The notes below the pieces were generated by a model. It had not been told where the DNA came from and did not search any database. It worked only from the letters and a program-made list of their open reading frames with translations. 64,000 nt of DNA from Myxococcus eversor. Its GTDB lineage: Bacteria > Myxococcota > Myxococcia > Myxococcales > Myxococcaceae. Positions 46,047 through 53,169 of this stretch are shown here, one piece after another (within the stretch, counting starts at the first letter, position 1; every line of letters begins with the position of its first letter). The DNA lies in contig NZ_JAAIXY010000021.1 in the NCBI RefSeq assembly GCF_010894455.1, forward strand, positions 1 through 64,000, written 5' to 3'. The position numbers and the translations under genes are program-made.

Positions 46047-46722
46047 CCTCGCTCGCACGTGGCTGCTGCTGCCCGGACTCCTCGCCCTCGCCGCCTGCTC
46101 GGAGCAGCCCATTGCCCGGGTGGTGGACCCGCCCCCCGTCAACGGCCAGGCCGACGCCGGCACTCCCACTCCGGATGGAGGCGTGGCGCGCTCCTCGCGC
46201 AACAACCTCCGCCGGAAGGGCCCGGAGCGGCTGAACACCGACTTCGCGGCGGCGCTCTCGCTGCCCCCCGAGCAGGTGTGCAACGAGCTGGGGCAGTACT
46301 CCTGCGCGAACAAGATTCACACCGTGACGCTGGGCGGAGTGGAGCCCTATGGCAGCGGGCTGTACGAGCCGCTGCCCGCGTCCGGAGTGACGTCCCCCAT
46401 CGCCGTGGACCGGCTGGCCCTGGCCGCGTGCGCGCGCCGCGCCTCGATGGATATCGCCACGCCGACCACCGCCGTCATCTTCGCCGGCGTCGCGCTGGAC
46501 GCGAGTGGCCGGCTGGCGAGCCGCGAGGGCCCGGAGGTCCGGGCCGCCATCACCACGCTCTACCAGCGCGGCCTGCTGCGCGAGCCCACCGGGGCGGAGA
46601 CGACGGCGCTCGTCCAGCTCGCCACCGACGTCGAGTCCTCGGGCAGTCCCCAGCCGGGTCGCGACTGGATGACCGCGGCCTGCTTCGTCGTCCTCTCCTC
46701 CGCCGAGTCCGTCTTCTTCTGA
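46036..46722 (+). CDS. Hypothetical lipoprotein of the DUF1501 operon
   Basis: The product is 228 residues starting at GTG 46036, with GGAGG seven bases upstream inside the preceding gene. It has a lipoprotein signal (WLLLPGLLALAACSEQP). The body has no family I can name; it is mildly helical at its C-terminus (ETTALVQLATDVESS). It is translationally coupled to its upstream gene and lies 9 bp from the next, so it probably acts with both. Confidence 0.75.
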   Translation: MRPDLARTWLLLPGLLALAACSEQPIARVVDPPPVNGQADAGTPTPDGGVARSSRNNLRRKGPERLNTDFAAALSLPPEQVCNELGQYSCANKIHTVTLGGVEPYGSGLYEPLPASGVTSPIAVDRLALAACARRASMDIATPTTAVIFAGVALDASGRLASREGPEVRAAITTLYQRGLLREPTGAETTALVQLATDVESSGSPQPGRDWMTAACFVVLSSAESVFF

Positions 46723-46731
46723 GGAATCCCC

Positions 46732-48282
46732 ATGTCGCTCCGCAAGGATGGCCGGCTCTCGCGCCGGGAGTTGATGAAGGCGTTGTCGATGTACGCGGCG
46801 GGCTCCGCCGTGCTCGGCCCCCTGCTGTCGGGTTGTCGGGAGGGACTCGACACACCCGCAGCCCTCGAGGAGCGCGGCGGCGTGCGCCAGTCTCGCCTGG
46901 ACGGCAAGCCGCGCTTCCTCATCGTCGTGGGCGCCACGGGCGGCGCGTCCATCATCGACAGCATGCTCGCGGTGCGCGCGTCGGAGGCCGGGGCGCAGGC
47001 GGACAAGCTCAACACCTTCCCGGATGCGCAGGTGCTCGGCGTGGACGGCTCGCCGTTCCGAGCGGTGAAGGTGAGCAGCCCCCGGCTGGGCAGCATCCCC
47101 GTGCCGGTGAACACGGACCAGCTCCCCTTCGTGCGCAAGCACAAGGACTCCATGCTGGTCGCCACCACCGTGGGCACGTCGGTGAACCACGCCATCGCCC
47201 AGAAGCGCAGCCTCACGGGCAACGCCGCGTGGCGCGGGCGCACGCTCCAGGAATGCGTCGCCCTCCAGTACGGCGCGGACTTCCCCATCCCCAACGTCAA
47301 CATGGGTGTGAGCGGTTACGCCGAGCGCGGCACGGATGCCTCCCTCCCCGCGCACTGCTACGGCGAGGTGGTGACGGACCCCTCGTTCTGGCCGCTGGGG
47401 CTCGACGGAAGCAAGGGCCTCAAGGACCTGCCGGACCGCGACGTGCTCGCGCGGGCTCGCCAGACGCGTGACACGCTCGACGCCCGCTCCGTCTTCGGAC
47501 AGACGTTCGAGAACGCGCCCGCGCTGATGCGCTGGAACGAGCAACGCGGCGTGGGCCAGCCCGCGCTGGAGGCTCGGGACCTCATCGGCCGCCTCAACCT
47601 GCTGCCGAACCTGCCCCCGCGAATCCCCCTGAACGAGTACGGCCTCTCCAACTCCCCCGACGCCGTGCGCGTGCGCGCCGCCTTCCCGAACTACTTCACG
47701 GACCCGGTGGAGGGGCAGGCGGCGCTGGCCTTCCTCCTGCTCAAGTACCGGGTGTCGGTGACGGTGACGCTCGGCCCGTCCTTCAACGTCGTGGTGGGGG
47801 GCGAGGACGGCATCGCGAACCCGCCGCTCGCCTTCGACATCAGCCACAACGACCACCGCTCCGGACAGGCCTTCATGTGGGCGCGCGTCCTGGGTGTCGT
47901 GGACAAGCTCATCGACCTGCTCAAGTCGGAGCCCTTCGACGAGGCCACGGGTGAGAGCTTGTGGGACCGCTCGCTCGTCTATGTGGCGACGGACTTCGGG
48001 CGCACGCGCAACCGGACCGCGGGGGCCACGGCGTTCGGCTCCGGCCATGACCTCAACAACGGCGTCCTGCTGCTGTCGCCCCGCCTCCACGGCAACACGG
48101 TGCTGGGCGGTGTCGACCCGCTCACCACGCTCACCTACGGCTTCGATGCACGCACTGGCGCTCCGCAGCCCGGCAAGGTGACGTCCAACGAGCCCGACAT
48201 CTTCTCCGGCGTCCTGACCGCCATGGGCGTGGACACCTCGGGCAGCGGCCTGCCCGATGCGAGCGCCTTCGTGCGGTCCTGA
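46732..48282 (+). CDS. DUF1501 (sulfatase-fold) protein with Tat-like signal
   Basis: The product is 516 residues. The N-terminus carries a twin-arginine motif (LSRRELMKAL) before a hydrophobic segment ending in a Cys (LLSGC). Later motifs include IVVGATGGASIIDSML, the DISHNDHRSGQAFMWARVLG segment and VYVATDFGRTRNRTAG, which agree with the DUF1501 family (alkaline-phosphatase-like fold). It is probably exported folded. No substrate is known. It is the third gene of a coupled set. Confidence 0.88.
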   Translation: MSLRKDGRLSRRELMKALSMYAAGSAVLGPLLSGCREGLDTPAALEERGGVRQSRLDGKPRFLIVVGATGGASIIDSMLAVRASEAGAQADKLNTFPDAQVLGVDGSPFRAVKVSSPRLGSIPVPVNTDQLPFVRKHKDSMLVATTVGTSVNHAIAQKRSLTGNAAWRGRTLQECVALQYGADFPIPNVNMGVSGYAERGTDASLPAHCYGEVVTDPSFWPLGLDGSKGLKDLPDRDVLARARQTRDTLDARSVFGQTFENAPALMRWNEQRGVGQPALEARDLIGRLNLLPNLPPRIPLNEYGLSNSPDAVRVRAAFPNYFTDPVEGQAALAFLLLKYRVSVTVTLGPSFNVVVGGEDGIANPPLAFDISHNDHRSGQAFMWARVLGVVDKLIDLLKSEPFDEATGESLWDRSLVYVATDFGRTRNRTAGATAFGSGHDLNNGVLLLSPRLHGNTVLGGVDPLTTLTYGFDARTGAPQPGKVTSNEPDIFSGVLTAMGVDTSGSGLPDASAFVRS

Positions 48283-48283
48283 G

Positions 48284-48309
48284 CAGGAGCATGCCCCTCC
48301 AGGCTCCTG
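48284..48309 (+). terminator. Hairpin after the DUF1501 gene
   Basis: CAGGAGC (48284-48290) and GCTCCTG (48303-48309) form a 7-bp stem one base after the stop codon, followed by GCATGGATTCTTCTC. Confidence 0.5.
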
Positions 48310-48397
48310 GCATGGATTCTTCTCATCCCTAAATCCAGTCCCCCGGAACGAGCCAGGTGCCTTCCGGTGGGCGGTTTCAGACTGAAGAGGAGTCCGC

Positions 48398-49489
48398 ATG
48401 CGTCAGCGTCTGGGGAGTTTCGGAAAGGGGTGTGAAGCCCTCGCCGTGGTGGTGCTCCTCGCCGGATGCGGCTCGCCACCCGAAGACACCCCTCCTGACA
48501 CCGACACGAGCCAGCGCCCCTCTCCCGGCAGTGTGTCGGCGGTCCTGGTGGCGAATCGGACCACGTTCGTCGCGAGCGAAGACGTGACGGTCTCCGTCAC
48601 CCTCACCAACACGTCCACCCGGCCGGTGCGTCTGCTCCAGTGGAAGACGCCTGGCACGGGCTACAAGGAAGACCGCCTCCGCGTGACGCGCGACGGGCAG
48701 CCCGCCGGGTACATCGGCGCGCACTACAAGCGCCCCGCACCGACGCAAGAGGACCTGGTCACGCTCGCCCCCGGCGAGAGCCTGACGGGGGACGTCACCG
48801 TCTCCGAGGACTACGACCTCACCACCACGGGCACCTATACCTTCCGCTATCTGCTGGACCCACGGCGGGATGGCGAGCTGGCGGGCTTCGCGTCCAACTC
48901 CGTGAGCCTGTTCATCGAGGGGCGCAAGAGCCGCCGCGAGGAGGAGGCACCACGGCGCAAGACCTTCGCGAGCGCACTCACCTTCGAGGGTTGCTCCCAG
49001 GAGCAGCAACACGCGGTCTCCGACGCGGTGAGGAATGGCCAGGACCAGGCGAGCGCCGCCCACGCCTATCTGGGCACGCACAAGACGCCCGCGCTCTCCA
49101 CGCGCTACCTGACGCTCTTCGGCCTCTATTCGCCGGCGAACTGGAACAAGGCGACGGACCACTTCCTCGCAATCAGGGACGCATTCCAGACACGGGCCAT
49201 CACGGTGGACTGCGCCTGTGACAGCTCCGCGTACGCCTACGTGTACAAGAACCAGCCGTACACGATTCATGTCTGCAGGGCGTTCTGGCCGGCGCCCGCG
49301 ACGGGGCAGGATTCCAAGGCCGGCACCCTGCTCCATGAGATGAGCCACTTCACCGCCGTCGCGGACACGCATGACCACGCCTACGGGCGGGTCAACGCAC
49401 TGGCCATGGCGCTCACCCAGCCGCTGCTCGCGCTCACCAACGCGGACACGCTCGAGTACTTCGCGGAGAACCAGCCCTACCTCCCGTGA
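48398..49489 (+). CDS. M35-type (deuterolysin/peptidyl-Lys) metalloendopeptidase lipoprotein
   Basis: The product is 363 residues with a lipoprotein signal (VVVLLAGCGS). An Ig-like domain (about 45-170: VTVSVTLTNTSTRPVRLLQW) precedes the protease domain. The aspzincin signature LLHEMSHFTAVADTHDHAYG contains HExxH (313-317) and a downstream Asp in the HDxxYG motif, as in M35 enzymes. Many M35 members cut at lysine, but specificity cannot be read here. The last 13 nt overlap the convergent minus-strand gene. Confidence 0.88.
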   Translation: MRQRLGSFGKGCEALAVVVLLAGCGSPPEDTPPDTDTSQRPSPGSVSAVLVANRTTFVASEDVTVSVTLTNTSTRPVRLLQWKTPGTGYKEDRLRVTRDGQPAGYIGAHYKRPAPTQEDLVTLAPGESLTGDVTVSEDYDLTTTGTYTFRYLLDPRRDGELAGFASNSVSLFIEGRKSRREEEAPRRKTFASALTFEGCSQEQQHAVSDAVRNGQDQASAAHAYLGTHKTPALSTRYLTLFGLYSPANWNKATDHFLAIRDAFQTRAITVDCACDSSAYAYVYKNQPYTIHVCRAFWPAPATGQDSKAGTLLHEMSHFTAVADTHDHAYGRVNALAMALTQPLLALTNADTLEYFAENQPYLP

Positions 49490-50547
49490 GCAGGGCGGGC
49501 CTCGGTTGTCGTCTCCGTGAGCAGGCGGGAGAGGAGCGCGAAGCCAGGGGCCTCCAGGGGCACGCGTCCTCGGAGCGCGGCGAACAGGGACCAGCCGTGG
49601 TTCGAGAGCAGGACGACGCCCGCGTCCACGGAGGGAGCGAGGCCGAGGAAGCCGACGTAGCCGCCCATCACCGACGAGCACCACGCCACGGTGTGTCCAC
49701 GAAGCTGGGAGATGGACCAGCCGAGCCCCATGCGCGCGGGGCCGCCCTCGGTGCGAGGACTCCACGTCGACTTCAAGGGACGTGAGAGGGATTCGTCGGC
49801 GCGGCCGAGGCTCGCGTCGAGGAAGCGCAGCAGGTCTGGCACCGTGGAGTGGAGGGCGCCCGCTCCAGGAAGCGCGGGGAAGGTCCAGGCGGGAACGGGC
49901 CGGCCGCGCGCGGTGTGTCCCGCGAGGAGGCGCGGGGCCAATTCGTCCGTCACGCGTGCCGAGGTGTCGCTGAGCTTCAGGGGCGTGAAGAGTCCATCTC
50001 GAAGCGCGTGTCCGTAGTTGAGCCCGGCGCGACGGGAGAGCGCATGGCCCAGGACGCCCATGCCGAGCAGGGACTCGGAGACGGGACGCGGTGGTGGGAG
50101 TTGGGGGTGGTACGTGCGGAGGAAGTCACCGAAGAGGTTGGCGGAATAGTGGCCGAACGGGTCTTCGGGATTGCGAGGGCCCGCATCCAGATTGGGCGGC
50201 AGGTGGGGCATGCCGGAGGTGTGCGTGGCGAGCTGCTCCAGGGTGATCCGGCCCGCGTCCGCATCGGGGAGGAGCGCGCGGGGAATCACCTCTGAGAGCG
50301 GCATGTCGCGCCGTGCCTTGCCTTGCTCCACCAGGAGGCCGAGCAGGGCGCCGGTGAAGACATGGGTGAGTCCACCCAGGGAGAACAAGGCGTTTTCGGG
50401 AGGCGGTGCGCCCTTCCCCCTGAAGACCTGGACGTGATGCTCGCCGCGTGAAGTCAGGCCCGCGCAGAGCGAAGCCGAGCGATAGCTCCGCACATAGCGG
50501 CGGGTCTCATCCTGGAGCAGCGTGGCGAGGGGCGGAGTGGAGCTCAC
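49477..50547 (-). CDS. Beta-lactamase-fold (serine hydrolase) protein lacking catalytic residues
   Basis: The product is 356 residues. The scaffold of class-C beta-lactamase/DD-peptidase-like proteins is clear: LEQLATHTSGMPHLPPN, GVLGHALSRRAGLNYGHALR, and FTPLKLSDTS. However, the catalytic SxxK site reads GLTH (in LFSLGGLTHVFTGALLG). The YxN site reads ESLLG (expected YSNLG), and the KTG/HTG site reads HTVAW. All three active-site motifs are therefore altered, which suggests a pseudoenzyme with a binding or regulatory role. No signal peptide is evident. Confidence 0.85.
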   Translation of the reverse strand: MSSTPPLATLLQDETRRYVRSYRSASLCAGLTSRGEHHVQVFRGKGAPPPENALFSLGGLTHVFTGALLGLLVEQGKARRDMPLSEVIPRALLPDADAGRITLEQLATHTSGMPHLPPNLDAGPRNPEDPFGHYSANLFGDFLRTYHPQLPPPRPVSESLLGMGVLGHALSRRAGLNYGHALRDGLFTPLKLSDTSARVTDELAPRLLAGHTARGRPVPAWTFPALPGAGALHSTVPDLLRFLDASLGRADESLSRPLKSTWSPRTEGGPARMGLGWSISQLRGHTVAWCSSVMGGYVGFLGLAPSVDAGVVLLSNHGWSLFAALRGRVPLEAPGFALLSRLLTETTTEARPAHGR

Positions 50548-50655
50548 GGCGTACCCTCTACACCATGGTGGACACGGGCCGCGCGAGGGTTGTCACTTCC
50601 GGGTTGCCTGGACGCTCCGACGCCTCCAGGGTCCGCGTCCGAGGAGGAAGCACAC

Positions 50656-51222
50656 ATGCCGGCTGGACTTGCAGCGGATGGGACGTATGCGGCGGGAGCC
50701 CGTCGCACCTTCGACATGACGGCCGAAGAGGCGTGGCGGAACTGGGCGGACGCGAGGGGCCTGGGGCGATGGCTCTCACCCGCGAAGGCGACGCTCAATG
50801 AGGGAGACCTGACCACGCTCAACGACGGCACGGACGTCGTCGTGATTCGCGCGAGGCCCCCGACGCTGCTTCGCATCCGACTGAATCGCCTCGAGTGGAC
50901 ACGCCCGAGGACCGCGCAGCTCCGCGTCCTCCCGGCGGCGCGAGGAGTCACTGTCGCCCTTCACGCGGAGGCACTCCCCGACGCGACGACTCGCGCGGAC
51001 TACATCCAGCGCTGGACGAAGGCGCTGACCAGCGGAGCCACGGCTCCCGCGAAGAAGGCCACCTCCGCGAAGGCGAAGAACACGTCCCCGCGGAAGGTCG
51101 CGGCGAAGAAGACCTCCACGGCGAAGACCGCTGCGAAGAAGGCCACGACGGCGAAGAAGTCCTCCACCCGGAAGCCACCGGTGAAGCGGCCCTCTGCACG
51201 AAAGAAGTCCGCCACGCGATAG
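50656..51222 (+). CDS. SRPBCC-like domain fused to a histone-H1-like tail
   Basis: The product is 188 residues. ATG 50656 has GGAGGAAG upstream. The first about 125 residues resemble an AHSA1/SRPBCC ligand-binding fold (RTFDMTAEEAWRNWADARGL, RLNRLEWTRPRTAQLRVLP, then a C-terminal helix). The last about 60 residues are almost only Lys, Ala, Thr, Ser and Pro (VAAKKTSTAKTAAKKATTAK), like eukaryotic H1 tails and bacterial H1-like proteins. The tail probably binds nucleic acid. The role of the fusion is unknown. Confidence 0.8.
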   Translation: MPAGLAADGTYAAGARRTFDMTAEEAWRNWADARGLGRWLSPAKATLNEGDLTTLNDGTDVVVIRARPPTLLRIRLNRLEWTRPRTAQLRVLPAARGVTVALHAEALPDATTRADYIQRWTKALTSGATAPAKKATSAKAKNTSPRKVAAKKTSTAKTAAKKATTAKKSSTRKPPVKRPSARKKSATR

Positions 51223-51224
51223 CG

Positions 51225-51258
51225 CCGGACCTCCAGTCCGACGCACCCCTGGAGCCGG
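51225..51258. terminator. Hairpin between convergent genes
   Basis: CTCCAG (51231-51236) and CTGGAG (51249-51254) with flanking CCGG on both sides form a stem just after the H1-like gene and before the end of the convergent hypothetical gene. Confidence 0.35.
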
Positions 51259-51286
51259 TGGTGACACCTACTCCTTGACGAAGCGC

Positions 51287-51769
51287 TCACCCTCCAGCCG
51301 GAACAGCGCGCCGACAGGTGCATCCCTTCAGGCCCCGGTCAGACGGCAGTCCTCCCACCGCCACGGCCCACAGGCCGTTGTACTTCACCACGCCAAGCCC
51401 CCCACCATGCTCGAGCGCCCGACGGGTCCGCTCCGTGTGAGGCACCCGCGTCTTCAACACCTCCGCATGTGCCTCGAAGCCCCGCTCCTTCGCGAACGCC
51501 GCGAACTGGGTCATCGCGTCCTGCGGGTCCGTGCGGTCAAAGAGGAAGCGCGAATCGAACTCGCGGTCATACGCCTTGCCCGCCGCCTCCGCGTCACGTC
51601 CGACGAGCCGCAGGTCCCACTGCTCCGGGTCCTTCTTGCGCGGCGACGTGGGCGCCTCATCGTGACGCCAGTACCGCCCCAGCCCGGGGTCGAGGATGAC
51701 GAGGATGCCTTCAGGCAGGTCGACTTCTCCCAGGTCGAAAGCAGCGGATGCGGAGGTGCGGGGGGCCAT
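51287..51769 (-). CDS. Hypothetical protein with probable 3'-end frameshift
   Basis: The product is 160 residues with no recognised family and no signal peptide. ATG 51769 is chosen over TTG 51775. The main body (FDLGEVDLPEGILVILDPGLGRY, split, then WDLRLVGRDAEAAGKAYDRE) looks like a normal soluble protein. The last 15 or so residues (CTCRRAVPAGG) do not. In the next frame the DNA reads APVGALFRLEGERFVKE and stops at 51268-51270, a far more natural C-terminus. One extra base near 51329 would explain this. It could be a true frameshift or a sequencing error. Confidence 0.6.
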   Translation of the reverse strand: MAPRTSASAAFDLGEVDLPEGILVILDPGLGRYWRHDEAPTSPRKKDPEQWDLRLVGRDAEAAGKAYDREFDSRFLFDRTDPQDAMTQFAAFAKERGFEAHAEVLKTRVPHTERTRRALEHGGGLGVVKYNGLWAVAVGGLPSDRGLKGCTCRRAVPAGG

Positions 51770-51793
51770 GGACAAACCCTACCGGATTCACGC

Positions 51794-52252
51794 TCACCGT
51801 CGGGCCGCCAGCTCAGCGACTTCCCGCTTGGGCCGGAACGGCGCGAACAGCTCCACCACCGTCCAGTCCACGAACGCGCGGAGCTTGGCGCTCATGTGCC
51901 GGTTCTGCGGATAGACGATGTAGAGGGGGAACGGCGCCCCCTGCCACTCCGCCAGGACTTGAACCAGCGCCCCGCTGTCGAGATGCGGCCGGGCCACGAA
52001 GGCGGGAAGCTGCGACGAGCCCAGCCCCGCCAGCACCGCCGACAAGTGCGCGGTGCTCTCGTTGACGGCCACGCTGGAGCGTCCCATCACATCGATGCGC
52101 TCTCCCTCCCGAGGCAGGAAGGACAGCGGAATGAGCCGCCCCGTCCTCGTGGAGAAATAGCTCACGATATCGTGGCCCTCCTGGAGGTCCGTGGGGTGCA
52201 TTGGCGTGCCCTTGCGCTTCAGATACCCGGGCGTGGCCCCGGGCTCGCGGCG
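51794..52252 (-). pseudogene. LysR-family regulator remnant (3' half only)
   Basis: About 153 codons match the second half of a LysR effector-binding domain: ATPGYLKRKGTPMHPTDLQE, then VAVNESTAHLSAVLAGLGSS, and RAFVDWTVVELFAPF. The helix-turn-helix and the first half of the sensor domain are missing. Homology stops near 52252, and a few bases further on the opposite strand begins an SDR gene that itself lacks a proper start. A deletion across the divergent promoter region explains both. Confidence 0.75.
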
Positions 52253-53028
52253 ATTATTACTCGACTGGAAACAGTCCTGTCCCGAGCACAAGGAAGAATC
52301 TCGAAGGCAGGGTGGCCCTCATCACCGGCGGCTCACGCGGTCTGGGCGCGGCCATCGCCCGGGCCCTGGCGGATGAAGGCGCCTCCCTCGCCATCAGCTA
52401 CGCCTCCTCCGAAGCGAAGGCCCTGGCCCTCGTCGAGGAGCTGAAGGCGCGCGGAGTCCGCGCCGAGGCCCTGAAGGCCGACCCTCAACAGGTGGAGGCC
52501 CTGGTCAACGAGGTCGCCCGGCGCTTCGGCCGCCTGGACGTGCTCGTCAACAACGCGGGCATCTTCCACACCGGCGTCGTCGGAGACCCGTCCACGGATA
52601 TCGAGGCGCTCGACCGCCAGTTCTCCGTCAACGTCCACGGCGTCGTCGCCGCCGTCCGCTCCGCGGTGCCGCTCCTGCGTGAAGGCGGACGCAGCATCTC
52701 CATCGGCTCCGGCGTCGCCAGCCACGCGCCCTTCGCGGGACTGGGTGACTACGCCGCCACCAAGGCCGCCATCGCCGCGTACACCCGGGGCTGGGCTCGC
52801 GACCTGGGCCCGCGTGGCATCACCGTCAACCTCATCCAGCCCGGCCCCATCGACACCGACATGAACCTGGCCACGGGCGCCAGCGCCCCGGTGCGGATGG
52901 CGGGCACCGCGCTCGGCCGCTACGGACAGCCCGAGGAGATTGCCGCCGCCGTCGCCTTCCTCGCCAGCCCCGGCGCCTCCTTCGTCACCGGCGCCACCCT
53001 GGATGTGGACGGCGGCTTCAACGCCTGA
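52201..53028 (+). CDS. Short-chain dehydrogenase/reductase, 5' end altered
   Basis: From residue 38 onward this is a classical SDR: VALITGGSRGLGAAIARALA (NAD(P)-binding GGxxGxG), NNAG, catalytic Ser in SIGSG, YAATK (Tyr and Lys), and ITVNLIQPGPIDTDM. About 37 codons precede it from TTG 52201, of which only about the last five (NLEGR) look SDR-like. The rest reads antisense through the LysR remnant. No ATG lies between. GTG 52312 would give a minimal start (MALITGG). The gene may have lost its original start by deletion and may not be expressed normally. Confidence 0.75.
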   Translation: MACPCASDTRAWPRARGDYYSTGNSPVPSTRKNLEGRVALITGGSRGLGAAIARALADEGASLAISYASSEAKALALVEELKARGVRAEALKADPQQVEALVNEVARRFGRLDVLVNNAGIFHTGVVGDPSTDIEALDRQFSVNVHGVVAAVRSAVPLLREGGRSISIGSGVASHAPFAGLGDYAATKAAIAAYTRGWARDLGPRGITVNLIQPGPIDTDMNLATGASAPVRMAGTALGRYGQPEEIAAAVAFLASPGASFVTGATLDVDGGFNA

Positions 53029-53041
53029 GCCCGCGAGGGCT
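53028..53041 (+). terminator. Short hairpin at the SDR stop codon
   Basis: AGCCC-GCGA-GGGCT (53028-53041) begins in the stop codon and could terminate the SDR transcript. Confidence 0.35.
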
Positions 53042-53079
53042 TATGCTCCGTGAGTACATTTGCAACAAAGTAGCACGCC

Positions 53080-53103
53080 AATCCCTTGCAAAAACAAGGG
53101 ATT
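53080..53103. promoter_or_regulatory. Perfect 9-bp palindrome before the CBM32-esterase gene
   Basis: AATCCCTTG-CAAAAA-CAAGGGATT is a perfect 9-bp inverted repeat with a 6-nt loop in an AT-rich stretch, 67-90 bp upstream of the ATG at 53170. It may be an operator or a factor-dependent terminator; no T-run follows. Confidence 0.4.
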
Positions 53104-53169
53104 GAAGATTTCCCTTAACACCATGTTCAACCCATCCAATCCTGGGAGCCCCTCCTCGAAAGGACTCCC

